Source: Nodularia spumigena CCY9414 (lineage in GTDB: Bacteria > Cyanobacteriota > Cyanobacteriia > Cyanobacteriales > Nostocaceae). From it: 64,000 nt of DNA. Where the stretch lies: positions 5,340,706 through 5,404,705 of the forward strand of contig NZ_CP007203.1 of the NCBI RefSeq assembly GCF_000340565.2, written 5' to 3'. The position numbers were made by a program, and so were the translations under genes. Shown in pieces: positions 40,216-49,460 of the stretch; positions within the stretch are counted from its first letter, which is position 1, and every line of letters starts with the position of its first letter. A model generated the notes under the pieces. It was given only the letters and a program-made list of their open reading frames with translations, was not told where the DNA came from and made no database searches.

Positions 40216-41139
40216 ATGTCTAAACAACTCGTATTAATGGATCATGATGGCGGTGTTGATGATTATTTAGCAACCATGCTGTTGTTAACAATGGATCATA
40301 TCGAACTTTTAGGTATTGTTGTGACTCCAGCCGACTGCTATATTCAACCTGCTGTGAGTGCGACACGTAAAATTTTAGATTTAATGGAATTTTCTCACAT
40401 CCCAGTGGCAGAAAGTACTGTACGCGGAATTAATCCTTTTCCTCATCTCTACCGCCGTGATTCGTTTATTGTTGACCATCTCCCCATTCTCAATCAAAGT
40501 GAATTTATCAACACGCCTTTGGTTGCAGAAACAGGTCAAGATTTCATGGTTCGGGTTTTGCGTGAAGCACCAGCACCAGTAACGCTAATGGTAACGGGGC
40601 CTTTAACCACAGTAGCAACAGCCTTAGATAAAGCACCGGATATTGAAGGGAAGATAGCCAAAATAGTTTGGATGGGGGGTGCATTAAATGTTGGTGGAAA
40701 TGTCGAAAAAAGTTTAGAACCAGGACAAGATGGTTCAGCCGAATGGAATGTTTATTGGGATGCAGTTTCCGCAGCGAGGGTATTGCAAACTCAAATTGAA
40801 ATAATTATGTGTCCTTTGGATTTAACTAATAATGTGCCTGTCACATCGGATTTAGTATACAAAATGGGACGACAACGCCATTATCCTATATCTGATTTAG
40901 CTGGTCAATGTTATGCCTTAGTTATTCCCCAAGATTATTATTTTTGGGATGTCCTAGCTACGGCTTATTTAGGACACCCAGAATTTTATCAATTGCGTGA
41001 ATGGGAAATAGAAATTATCACCACTGGTTTAAGTCAGGGACGGACTAAGGTAGTCGCTGGGGAACGGAAAGTTTATGCGATGGATAAGGTCAATAAGGAT
41101 GCTTTTTATGCTTATATTTTACAACAATGGGCGCGGTGA
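40216..41139 (+). CDS. Nucleoside hydrolase (IunH family)
   Basis: A 307-residue enzyme that hydrolyses the N-glycosidic bond of ribonucleosides to base and ribose. The calcium/ribose-binding aspartate cluster is at the very N-terminus (LMDHDGGVDDYLATMLL). The mid-region has PVTLMVTGPLTTVATAL and KIVWMGGALNVGGNV, and the C-terminal part carries the DVLATAYLG segment with a conserved acid. With the divergent deaminase and upstream ribokinase it forms a nucleoside salvage group. Purine or pyrimidine preference cannot be told from sequence. Confidence 0.88.
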   Translation: MSKQLVLMDHDGGVDDYLATMLLLTMDHIELLGIVVTPADCYIQPAVSATRKILDLMEFSHIPVAESTVRGINPFPHLYRRDSFIVDHLPILNQSEFINTPLVAETGQDFMVRVLREAPAPVTLMVTGPLTTVATALDKAPDIEGKIAKIVWMGGALNVGGNVEKSLEPGQDGSAEWNVYWDAVSAARVLQTQIEIIMCPLDLTNNVPVTSDLVYKMGRQRHYPISDLAGQCYALVIPQDYYFWDVLATAYLGHPEFYQLREWEIEIITTGLSQGRTKVVAGERKVYAMDKVNKDAFYAYILQQWAR

Positions 41140-41319
41140 AAAAGAGGCGAGGGAGCAGGGAGTAAGGGGGATAATTCAGATAAGGATTCGTCATTAGCGG
41201 GCAAGATGCCCGCACCACAAGCAAATTTGGGATACTTTTTTCTTTGTCAATCCTTAAGCAAGATTGCTTGGGGGAAGAAATTTTCCAATGACCAATGACC
41301 AATGACTAATGACTAATGA
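41140..41319. repeat. Spacer with palindrome and CTAATGA repeats
   Basis: Holds a perfect 7-base palindromic hairpin GCGGGCA-AGA-TGCCCGC (41197-41213) and an ACCAATGA/CTAATGA array (about 41286-41319) that supplies the glutamate dehydrogenase stop codon. No T-run follows the hairpin, so it is more likely an interspersed repeat than a terminator. Confidence 0.55.
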
Positions 41320-42609
41320 CTAAGGATAAAGACCTCTATCAGCCAGCGCCTGTGCAACTCTACCCACACCCAAAGTATAGGCTGCTAATCGCAGAGGAAT
41401 TTGCCGTATCTTTGACTGCTGAATCACTTGGTGATAAGCTTGCACCATTAACTTTTCCATTTCATGATTCACACGTTCTTCATCCCAAAACAGATAAGAA
41501 AGACCCTGCACCCACTCTAAATAACTGACAACGACACCCCCAGCATTGGCTAAAATATCTGGTAACACAGTTACACCATGCGTTTCTAGAAATTGGTTCG
41601 CTTCCAAAGTCACTGGACCATTAGCTGCTTCTGCGACAATTTGCGCTTGTATTTGATGCACATTTTCTGTGGTAATTTGATTCTCCAAAGCTGCTGGAAT
41701 TAAAACGTCGCAATCTAAAGTTAATAAATCTGCATTGCTAATGGGTGTTGTTTGCGGAAACCCTGCAATACTTTTATGATTTTCGGAAGCGTAGGCTTTT
41801 AATGCCGGAATGTCAAGACCATCTGGGGAATAAATACCCCCTGAACCTGTGGAAACAGCTAAAATCTTCGCTCCCTCTTTGTGTAACAATTCTGCTGCTG
41901 CACCTCCGACATTACCGAAACCCTGAATCACTACTCGCACTCCTGCAAGGGATTTACCTTGGGTGGCTAATGCTTCACGGACAATAATCATTACACCTCT
42001 ACCCGTGGCCATTTCCCTTCCCAAGGAACCACCAATAGAAAGAGGTTTACCAGTAACCACTCCGGGGACAGCATGACCAACGTTTACAGAATAAGTATCC
42101 ATCATCCAAGCCATTTCACGGGCGGAAGTACCCATATCTGGGGCGGGAATATCTACAGAGGGGCCAATATCTTTAATTAATTCGCTGATATAGCGGCGAC
42201 TGATTCTTTCTAATTCGCCCACACTATAAGTTTTGGGATTTATGGCTATTCCTCCCTTTGCACCGCCATAAGGTATACCCAATAACGCACATTTCCAAGT
42301 CATCAGCATGGCTAAGGCGGAAACTTCCCGCAGTGTCACGGCTGGATGGTAACGAATTCCACCTTTATAAGGGCCTAAAATATCAGAGTGCTGCACCCGA
42401 TGTCCCGCTAAAACCTGGATTTCACCATTATCTAGCTTCACGGGTATGGAAACTGTGACTACTTTGCGGGGATTACTGAGAATTGCCAAGACACCTTGAT
42501 CTAGCTTTAATTCTTTACCTGCTGCATCTAAGTAACTACACGCTTGATCAAATGGGCAAATATGTGCTGGAGTGGCAGCTTCCAACGGTAAGGGAGATGT
42601 TAACACCAT
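41320..42609 (-). CDS. gdhA: Glutamate dehydrogenase (Glu/Leu/Phe/Val family)
   Basis: A 429-residue enzyme for the reversible NAD(P)-dependent amination of 2-oxoglutarate. Visible: the substrate lysine regions YKGGIRYHPAV and PYGGAKGGIAINP, VDIPAPDMGTSAREMAWMMD, and the Rossmann motif GFGNVGGAAAELLH. Length fits hexameric glutamate dehydrogenase, unlike the 353-residue ScyB. AGGAGA lies about 10 bases before the ATG. The C-terminal stop lies in a CTAATGA repeat. Confidence 0.9.
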   Translation of the reverse strand: MVLTSPLPLEAATPAHICPFDQACSYLDAAGKELKLDQGVLAILSNPRKVVTVSIPVKLDNGEIQVLAGHRVQHSDILGPYKGGIRYHPAVTLREVSALAMLMTWKCALLGIPYGGAKGGIAINPKTYSVGELERISRRYISELIKDIGPSVDIPAPDMGTSAREMAWMMDTYSVNVGHAVPGVVTGKPLSIGGSLGREMATGRGVMIIVREALATQGKSLAGVRVVIQGFGNVGGAAAELLHKEGAKILAVSTGSGGIYSPDGLDIPALKAYASENHKSIAGFPQTTPISNADLLTLDCDVLIPAALENQITTENVHQIQAQIVAEAANGPVTLEANQFLETHGVTVLPDILANAGGVVVSYLEWVQGLSYLFWDEERVNHEMEKLMVQAYHQVIQQSKIRQIPLRLAAYTLGVGRVAQALADRGLYP

Positions 42610-42804
42610 AAACTTTTCTCCTAGTCGCGGTATCTTCGCGTACCGGATATGTATGCGCTTATCTTATCCTAGACTGGATAAAAATGGCAATTTTGTAGTT
42701 TTTGTGACAATTTAATCAAGTCTTAGTTTTTTTTCAGAATTGCTTAAAGGATGGCGATCGCATTCATTGAGTATTAGGATAATCATAAAGATGAGTATAT
42801 TTTT

Positions 42805-44202
42805 ATGGAAACCACTAATTCCCAGACTCAAAATAAACTACCGCTTCCCCCTGGCAATTTGGGGCTACCTTTGATTGGCGAAACAATTAGCTTTTTGCGT
42901 GACCCAGAATTTGCTGAACAGCGATACCAGCAATACGGACCCATCTTCAAAACTCATTTATTTGGACAACCTACAATTATGATGATTGGGGCTGAGGCTA
43001 ATCGTTTTTTATTCAGCAATGAAAACCAAAATTTTACGATAAGTTGGCCTGATAGTACGAAAACTCTGCTAGGGCCAGCATCTTTAGCATTACAAACAGG
43101 AGGTACACACCAAAAGCGCCGCAAGTTGCTTTCCCAAGCCTTTCAACCAAGGGCGTTAGCTGGGTATACAAGCAAAATGGAGGAAATTACCCACAATTAT
43201 TTACATAAATGGCAACGCATGGGTACTTTCAAATGGTATCCTGAATTGAGAAATTATACCTTTGATGTGGCTTGCAAGTTACTCATAGGAACAGATGCGG
43301 CATCTGATAGCCATTTTGGTGAGTTATTTGAAGAGTGGTGTGCGGGTTTATTCACTATTCCCATAAATTTACCTTGGACTAAGTTTGGTCGGGCGTTGCG
43401 TTGTCGTCAGCAGCTATTGGTCAAAATTGAAGAAATTATCCTGCAACGTCAACAACAGCCTCATTCCGATGCAGATGCTTTGGGGCTGCTTCTACAAGCC
43501 GAAGACGAAGATGGAAATCGCCTCAGCTTGGCAGAACTCAAAGACCAAGTGCTATTATTGCTGTTTGCTGGTCATGAAACATTGACTTCAGCGATCGCCT
43601 CTTTTTGTTTACAATTAGCACAGCATCCCGAAGTATTAGCACAAGCTCTCGCCGAACAACAGCAATTGGCTATTGAGGAATCTTTGACACTAGAACATCT
43701 CAAGCAGATGCAATATCTAGACCAAGTACTCAAGGAAGTTTTGCGAACTATTCCGCCCGTGGGTGGAGGCTTTCGGCGGGTTATCCAGTCATCTGAATTT
43801 AATGGCTACCAGATTCCTGAAGGTTGGTCTGTGCTTTACCAGATAGGTAAAACACATCAAGATAGCAGTACATATACTGAACCAGAAAGCTTTGACCCCC
43901 AACGCTTTGCACCAGAACGGGTTGAGGATAAACAAAAACCCTTTGGTTATGTACCATTTGGTGGGGGTGTGCGCGAATGTCTGGGTAAGGAGTTTGCCAA
44001 GTTGGAGATGAAGTTATTTGCTGCTCTTTTGATTCGTGAGTATCATTGGGAATTAGTCCCAGGACAAAATCTGGATTTAATTATGGTTCCTACGCCCCAT
44101 CCTCGTGATGATTTACAAGTTAATTTTTCAACGCAAAGGGGCGCGGAGGGAAGCGCAAAGGTTCGCGGAGTGTTAGATTTGGGTGGTGAAGTTGCCATGT
44201 AG
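42805..44202 (+). CDS. Cytochrome P450 (CYP120-like)
   Basis: A 465-residue P450. Visible: the proline-rich start LPLPPGNLGLPLIGETISFL, the I-helix oxygen-binding AGHETLTSA, the K-helix E-x-x-R in LKEVLRTIPP and the heme loop PFGGGVRECLGKEF with Cys392. The overall look matches CYP120, whose Synechocystis member hydroxylates retinoic acid. Its neighbour is a convergent carotenoid oxygenase, which could supply retinoid-like substrates. The last 20 or so residues (TQRGAEGSAKVRGV onward) are encoded by an interspersed GCGCAAAGG-type repeat and overlap the 3' end of the neighbouring gene by 30 bases. Confidence 0.88.
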   Translation: METTNSQTQNKLPLPPGNLGLPLIGETISFLRDPEFAEQRYQQYGPIFKTHLFGQPTIMMIGAEANRFLFSNENQNFTISWPDSTKTLLGPASLALQTGGTHQKRRKLLSQAFQPRALAGYTSKMEEITHNYLHKWQRMGTFKWYPELRNYTFDVACKLLIGTDAASDSHFGELFEEWCAGLFTIPINLPWTKFGRALRCRQQLLVKIEEIILQRQQQPHSDADALGLLLQAEDEDGNRLSLAELKDQVLLLLFAGHETLTSAIASFCLQLAQHPEVLAQALAEQQQLAIEESLTLEHLKQMQYLDQVLKEVLRTIPPVGGGFRRVIQSSEFNGYQIPEGWSVLYQIGKTHQDSSTYTEPESFDPQRFAPERVEDKQKPFGYVPFGGGVRECLGKEFAKLEMKLFAALLIREYHWELVPGQNLDLIMVPTPHPRDDLQVNFSTQRGAEGSAKVRGVLDLGGEVAM

Positions 44203-45651
44203 TCCATAGGGAATATGATGTTTGAGGTGTAGTTTGGCTACTGCGCCTTTATTAAAATCGCTGGCATCTAATATTACTAAGTCTGAGCGATGGTGTGTAG
44301 CATCATATACTAAGGATAGTACCCAGCCGTCATCTTCTTTTTTTGCATCTGGGCGGGGGACAAATATCGGCTCACCGATGAAACCACGGGGCGCAGCGCT
44401 CCACAGTTGTCTTTCGCCTGACTTTAAATCGATTTTTAGTAATGCTTGCAGGGGCGCGTTACCTGTTTCCCCATGTGCTGCGCCTATGTATAAATATTGG
44501 TAATCTCGTCCGACAAGTTCAGTATTTATACTGGGGAATTCACAACAACGACTTTCAATTATTTGTGAACATAGGTTTCCATTATCAAGATTAACATGGA
44601 AGCGCCACAGTTGTCCAGGTGATATTGCTTCAAAGTTCACTTGGCGAAAATCGCTTTTTGGCTCGACTTCTGGGAGTGTTTCGTAACAAATCGAGTCAAT
44701 GACGATTTCATTATCAACTTCAAAAGCATTTGCGTGGTGGAACACAAAACCAGCCTGAGTTTCGAGAATTTTTATCCCTGTTTGAGTGTGACGGGGAATC
44801 ACTATAATTTGGGTGGGTTGATTTGGCTGAAATTTGATACATTCTCCAGCCGCACGTATTCCCAAGGCTAAAGGTATGGGGTTAAAGGTGACGGGATTTT
44901 GAAAGAAGATACAGTAATTGGGAGTAATGACAAAATCGTGGATGAAACAGAAACCCGGAACACTATGAGCGTGTTTTCTCACAACTTTACCGTCTGGGTT
45001 GAGTTCAAATATCGTAATTGTGGTGGATAGTCCGGGTTTGATGGAGAAATTTACCAGACAAGGTGCGCCACCGTCTTGGTTACAACTAGGGTCAAAGCGG
45101 GGATGGGCGCTGAAAGCTTCACCTGTTGAAAGTACACCATTGAAATATTCTTTTCCTAACGTTTCCAATGTATTGGGGTCAAGTTGATGGGGTTCTGCTG
45201 CTTCCCAAAGTGCTAAAAGTTTACCACCCCAATAGATAACGTTAGTATTAGCAATATTTTTAATTTTGAAGTCGAAAATATTCGCTAACCAACCGCCGGG
45301 TTTTTGTGTACCAAAGACACCTCTGTGCAGGATTTTTCCGGCTTTTTGTTCTGCTAAATAGCCTTCTGTGCGGATAAAGCGGTTACGGAAATGGGCGCGA
45401 CCATTCGCAAAGCTGATGCGGCTAATCATACCATCACCATCAAAGGGGTGATGAATCGATTGTCCATTGATATCGAGTAAACCGGGGCCATTTCTAAACA
45501 ATGTCCCTTGTAGTTCTGGGGGAATTTGTCCTTCTACATCATCAATCCAATAATCATATTCTTGGGTTAGGGATTTATATCCTCCTTGCCAATCTTCACG
45601 AGTATAGGATTTTTCGGGACTTAAATTTTCTTCTGTTTTTAAGGTCTGCAT
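44173..45651 (-). CDS. Carotenoid oxygenase (apocarotenoid-cleaving, RPE65/CCD family)
   Basis: A 492-residue non-heme iron dioxygenase-family protein. The expected iron-binding histidine regions are seen: FSAHPRFDP, CFIHDFVITPNYCIFF, FHHANAFE and the C-terminal YGLHGNF. Members cleave carotenoids or apocarotenoids to aldehydes such as retinal. The gene converges with the CYP120-like P450, sharing a 30-base overlap, which suggests a carotenoid-to-retinoid pathway. Length and N-terminus (YWIDDVEGQIPPELQGTLFRNGPGL) are standard. Confidence 0.9.
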   Translation of the reverse strand: MQTLKTEENLSPEKSYTREDWQGGYKSLTQEYDYWIDDVEGQIPPELQGTLFRNGPGLLDINGQSIHHPFDGDGMISRISFANGRAHFRNRFIRTEGYLAEQKAGKILHRGVFGTQKPGGWLANIFDFKIKNIANTNVIYWGGKLLALWEAAEPHQLDPNTLETLGKEYFNGVLSTGEAFSAHPRFDPSCNQDGGAPCLVNFSIKPGLSTTITIFELNPDGKVVRKHAHSVPGFCFIHDFVITPNYCIFFQNPVTFNPIPLALGIRAAGECIKFQPNQPTQIIVIPRHTQTGIKILETQAGFVFHHANAFEVDNEIVIDSICYETLPEVEPKSDFRQVNFEAISPGQLWRFHVNLDNGNLCSQIIESRCCEFPSINTELVGRDYQYLYIGAAHGETGNAPLQALLKIDLKSGERQLWSAAPRGFIGEPIFVPRPDAKKEDDGWVLSLVYDATHHRSDLVILDASDFNKGAVAKLHLKHHIPYGLHGNFTTQI

Positions 45652-45741
45652 CTGTTTTTAAATTTGATGGAAAATATGGATTAGGTTCGCGCAAAGGCGC
45701 AAAGACGCAAAGGTAAGAAGGACAATTAAGCTGCTTATCAA

Positions 45742-47139
45742 TTAGGGTACTAAGTTGGGTAACAATGATTCTTCTTCATTTGTTACCGCAGCTGGTTGTA
45801 ATGTTGGTAAATCGGCTTGCGGGTCGTTAGCAGGTAGCCAACGAATGAAGGGTAATGGTAATAGTGTACTGAGGTTTGTGATAATTACTAATAACCACAG
45901 TAATTCAAAGTTAGTTTCAGTGATACCTAACCAGTGCATGATGATGGCTCCAAATTCATAAGAAACCATATTTGCTAAGTTAGAAACGGACATGAGTACA
46001 GCAAATAATGTGGCTTCTACTCCTGGGGGACATAATCTCGCTGCTAATACTAATACTGGCATATAGGCGATTTGTCCCATGACGGTGAGGATGAGGCTAT
46101 CTCCTAAGCTAAACCAGTGGTCATCTATACCTAATGTTCGGTTGGTATGAGTCACCAGCAGCAGCATTGTCATTCCCAAGGCTGAGGAAAGCACTGTACT
46201 CCAAGCAAAAATCTTGCGGAATGATACACTTTTTAGGAAGCGTTGAAAAATCCAAATTCCAATTAAGGAAGCGCCACTTGTTACCAGTCTTACCCGTCCT
46301 AAAAATTCTGGTTGAAAGTGTAGTTCGTTGGTGCTGAAGAAGAAGAAGGCGGAATCTGCTGTGGGGGTGGCTAACCAGACAAATACAAAGGCTGTGGGTA
46401 GCCAAATGGCTTTTTGGGTGACTGCTTGGCGCAGTTGTTTGAGTTGATGTTTGGTGCTAAGAGGATTATTGCTGTGATTATCTTGGGTGTTTTTGCTGAC
46501 GGGGGTTTCGGCGATTAACCAAGCTACTGCGGAAACGATGAGGGGAAATGAGGCGGTAATCCAAAATACGGTGCGGGTGGTGAAATGTTCTAGCAGCACT
46601 CCGCTAAAGTAAGCGGTGAGTAAACCGCCAAATGCGGAAGCACCCCAGCACAAAGATTGTAATGAACCGGCTGCTGCTTGGGATTCTGCTCTGGCTCTTT
46701 CCACAACTAATGAGTCAACTATGACATCACTGACTGCGACGGAAAGTGAACCAAGGGCGATCGCCAGTGTAGCTGCCCAGCTACTATGAACTATGGTGGC
46801 TAAACATACCCAAGAAATCGCTCCTAATAACCCAGAGAGGATTAAATATGGTCGGCGACGGTAGCCGAATATGGGTAAGCCATCGGAAATAAAGCCAAAC
46901 ACTGGTTTGATTATCCAAGGTAAGGCTACAATTCCCAATAGTGCGGACACTTGAGCCGGACTCAGTAGCAGTTCATCTTTGAGAAAAAAGCTGACAGCTA
47001 GACGCGCCAACCCTAAAATTCCTTGGACAAAGTAGACGGTAAGAATAGCAATTAACTCGGCGCTGGGTTCATGACCGAAGAAAATTTTTTCTTTAACTGA
47101 GTCCTTTACTTTGGTCAAGCCAGGGAAGTCAATCAGCAT
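45742..47139 (-). CDS. Folate/biopterin transporter family (BT1, major facilitator)
   Basis: A 465-residue membrane protein with about 12 hydrophobic segments. The stretch LLSPAQVSALLGIVALPWIIKPVFGFISDGLPIFGYRRRPYLILSG is characteristic of the BT1 folate-biopterin transporter group, as is SDVIVDSLVVERARAESQ. The Synechocystis and plant-plastid relatives carry folates or pteridines; substrate here is inferred from family. It lies 90 bases downstream of the kinase-lectin gene's upstream region on the opposite strand, with no shared operon. Confidence 0.82.
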   Translation of the reverse strand: MLIDFPGLTKVKDSVKEKIFFGHEPSAELIAILTVYFVQGILGLARLAVSFFLKDELLLSPAQVSALLGIVALPWIIKPVFGFISDGLPIFGYRRRPYLILSGLLGAISWVCLATIVHSSWAATLAIALGSLSVAVSDVIVDSLVVERARAESQAAAGSLQSLCWGASAFGGLLTAYFSGVLLEHFTTRTVFWITASFPLIVSAVAWLIAETPVSKNTQDNHSNNPLSTKHQLKQLRQAVTQKAIWLPTAFVFVWLATPTADSAFFFFSTNELHFQPEFLGRVRLVTSGASLIGIWIFQRFLKSVSFRKIFAWSTVLSSALGMTMLLLVTHTNRTLGIDDHWFSLGDSLILTVMGQIAYMPVLVLAARLCPPGVEATLFAVLMSVSNLANMVSYEFGAIIMHWLGITETNFELLWLLVIITNLSTLLPLPFIRWLPANDPQADLPTLQPAAVTNEEESLLPNLVP

Positions 47140-47338
47140 TTGATAAATATTTTTGAAGTTTTATTTACTTTTCTATCATATCCGTTTCTCAGAATCTGCG
47201 GGGTGGGTAAAGACCTGATTAGGGGACGGGTGAGGACACCCATCCCACAAGAAAATCCTGTGTGAGTAGAATCACTTGCTTTAATAATGAGAAATTTGGC
47301 ACAATAAAGCTCAATTCCCCAGCGCCGAGTCAAAAATC

Positions 47339-49270
47339 ATGCCTACGACTGGTACAATCCTCCGTCAACGCTATAAAATCATCTACATCTTAGGAAGTGG
47401 CGGATTTGGCGACACCTATTTAGCAGAAGATATAGATTTACCCAACCATCCCAAGTGTGTAGTCAAACACCTCAAGGCCAACTCCAACCCCGCAGTATTA
47501 GAAATTGTTAGAAGATTATTTGATAGCGAAGCGAAGGTGTTATACCGTTTAGGTAATGATAGCGACCAGATACCCCGACTATTTGCCCACTTTGAAGAAC
47601 AAGGTGAATTTTATTTAGTCCAAGAATTTGTAGATGGACAGGACTTAAGCAAAGAAATCAGTCCTGGTAAAAAGTTGAGTGAAACAGAAGTCACCAAACT
47701 ATTACAAGAAATTTTGGAAGTATTAGCAGTAGTTCACAAAAAAAATATCATCCACCGCGACATCAAACCCGCAAACTTAATGCGTCGCCGTCAAGATAGG
47801 AAAATAGTGTTAATTGACTTTGGTGCAGTCAAAGAAATAAACACCGTGATGGTGAATAGCCAAGGTCAAACTAGTGTTAGCGTTGTCATTGGAACTAATG
47901 GCTATATGCCAAGTGAACAAACAGCCGGACAACCAAAATTATGCAGCGATGTTTACGCAGTGGGGATGTTGGGAATTTATGCTTTAACAGGGAGACAACC
48001 CCACGAACTACCAAAAGACCCCACTGATGGTGAAGTGATTTGGCGTAATTATGCAAATGTCAGTGACAAACTGGCAGGTGTTTTAAATAAGATGGTGAGT
48101 TATCACTTTCGAGATAGATATTTTTCAGCAGAGGTAGCATTGCAAGCCCTCCAGCCGTCACAGCCACCGCCACAGATAGCACCGACACAACTAAATCCAC
48201 CATCACCTCAACAGCTACAGCCACAACCACAACGACGACAACCACCCCCACAGCCAACATCTGATTTGTCACGCCGTCAGGTAATTAAAACTGCGGGATG
48301 GTTAGCTGGGGGATTTGGTTTGGCTGTTATCGGGAATCGGTTGTTATTTCCCTCTGATTCTGGAGATATTACTACTACAACTCCGGTGACAAGTGAAATT
48401 CCACCAGTAGTTGTAGAAACTCCTTCTCCTTCCCAACCTTCTACTCCCTCAAATAGCGTGGAAACCTTTTCCTTTGAAACTGTTACCGTAAATGTACAGG
48501 GAAATATTACTAACCGCCGCAACCTGCAAGCAGAATACTTTGAAGAAAATTTAGGAAATGGTGTGTCTTTGGAAATGGTGCAGATACCAGGGGGAACTTT
48601 TACAATGGGTTCACCACCAGAGGAAGCAGCGCGAGATGACGATGAAGGTCCCCAGCGTCAGGTAAGGGTTCCTGGTTTCTTCATGGGTAAATATGCAGTT
48701 ACTCAGGCACAGTATCAAGCAATTATGGGGACAAATCCTGCTAACTTCAAGGGTGAGAAAAGACCTGTAGAAACAGTAAGTTGGGATGAGGCGGTAGAAT
48801 TCTGTGAAAAATTGAGTCAGAAGACAGGAAAAACCTACAGGCTACCCAGCGAGGCTGAATGGGAATATGCTTGTCGTGCGGGAACAACGACACCGTTTTA
48901 TTTTGGTGAAACGATTACCACAGATTTAGTTAATTACGACGGAAATTTTCCATACGCCTCAGCACCAAAAGGTGAATATCGTGAACAAACAACAAATGTA
49001 GGAAATTTTCCGCCAAACTCTTTCGGTTTATACGATATGCATGGTAATATATGGGAATGGTGTCAAGATATATATAATAGTAGCTACCAAGGCGCGCCCA
49101 TAGACGGTACTCCGTGGTTGAATGGTAGCGATAATAACACAAAGCTGCTGCGTGGCGGTAGTTGGCTCGACCTCGCTAGGACTTGCCGTTCTGCCAATCG
49201 CTATTGGGTCGCGCGCGCGCTTCGTTACAACCGTGTTGGTTTTCGCGTGGTGGCTGTGGCTGTGGCGTGA
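47339..49270 (+). CDS. Ser/Thr protein kinase fused to FGE/SUMF1 C-type-lectin domain, DGR variable protein
   Basis: A 643-residue fusion. The kinase (about 10-270) has GSGGFGDTY, Lys43, HRDIKPAN (Asp141) and DFG (160-162). A Pro/Gln-rich linker (about 273-308) precedes SRRQVIK and a hydrophobic segment (about 318-336) resembling a twin-arginine-type membrane anchor, then a Ser/Thr/Pro linker. The C-terminal formylglycine-generating-enzyme-like domain (about 409-643) has GGTFTMGS, VETVSWDEAVEFCEKLS and ending GGSW...CRSANR...GFRVV. That end (residues 602-643) is the variable repeat of a diversity-generating retroelement. Inference: the kinase is cytoplasmic and the diversified lectin fold is outside the membrane, acting as a variable ligand-binding receptor domain rather than a sulfatase-activating enzyme. 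Confidence 0.93.
   Translation: MPTTGTILRQRYKIIYILGSGGFGDTYLAEDIDLPNHPKCVVKHLKANSNPAVLEIVRRLFDSEAKVLYRLGNDSDQIPRLFAHFEEQGEFYLVQEFVDGQDLSKEISPGKKLSETEVTKLLQEILEVLAVVHKKNIIHRDIKPANLMRRRQDRKIVLIDFGAVKEINTVMVNSQGQTSVSVVIGTNGYMPSEQTAGQPKLCSDVYAVGMLGIYALTGRQPHELPKDPTDGEVIWRNYANVSDKLAGVLNKMVSYHFRDRYFSAEVALQALQPSQPPPQIAPTQLNPPSPQQLQPQPQRRQPPPQPTSDLSRRQVIKTAGWLAGGFGLAVIGNRLLFPSDSGDITTTTPVTSEIPPVVVETPSPSQPSTPSNSVETFSFETVTVNVQGNITNRRNLQAEYFEENLGNGVSLEMVQIPGGTFTMGSPPEEAARDDDEGPQRQVRVPGFFMGKYAVTQAQYQAIMGTNPANFKGEKRPVETVSWDEAVEFCEKLSQKTGKTYRLPSEAEWEYACRAGTTTPFYFGETITTDLVNYDGNFPYASAPKGEYREQTTNVGNFPPNSFGLYDMHGNIWEWCQDIYNSSYQGAPIDGTPWLNGSDNNTKLLRGGSWLDLARTCRSANRYWVARALRYNRVGFRVVAVAVA
49143..49270 (+). repeat. 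DGR variable repeat (VR)
   Basis: The last 128 bases of the kinase-lectin gene. Against the template at 49461-49582, 14 bases differ by substitution and all 14 are A in the template (A to C, G or T). They change residues 610, 611, 612, 615, 622, 623, 624, 628, 630 and 632. Non-adenine positions are identical, apart from a 6-base GCTGTG duplication just before the stop. The GC-rich invariant tail (GTTGGTTTTCGCGTGGTGG) is where the homing-initiation site would lie. Confidence 0.95.
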
Positions 49271-49337
49271 GGATTCCTTGCCCTTTACACTCTTGCCCTT
49301 TTGCCCTCTGCACTTCTTATTCTTTTCACTTCTTTCC

Positions 49338-49357
49338 CCGCCGCTAGGCGGAAAAAA
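49338..49357 (+). terminator. Hairpin between VR and TR (terminator or DGR target hairpin)
   Basis: Stem CCGCC / GGCGG with a four-base loop GCTA, followed by AAAAAAATTTTTT. It may end the kinase-lectin transcript. DGR target genes in phage BPP-1 and Legionella carry a hairpin with a four-base loop soon after the VR that aids target recognition. This one is 67 bases beyond the VR and has a short stem, so that role is only possible. Confidence 0.5.
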
Positions 49358-49460
49358 ATTTTTTCTCAAATCTGGTGTCTTGATATCAAATCCATTATAC
49401 ACTACATTTAATCAAACTTCTCATTCAGTTGAGAATTTGAGGTTGGGGCAGGTCGATTTT

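Noticed and set aside
47339-49270. Annotation as sulfatase-modifying (formylglycine-generating) enzyme
   Set aside because: The domain fold matches, but the C-terminus is a DGR variable region and the protein is a kinase fusion, so a binding function is more likely than sulfatase activation.
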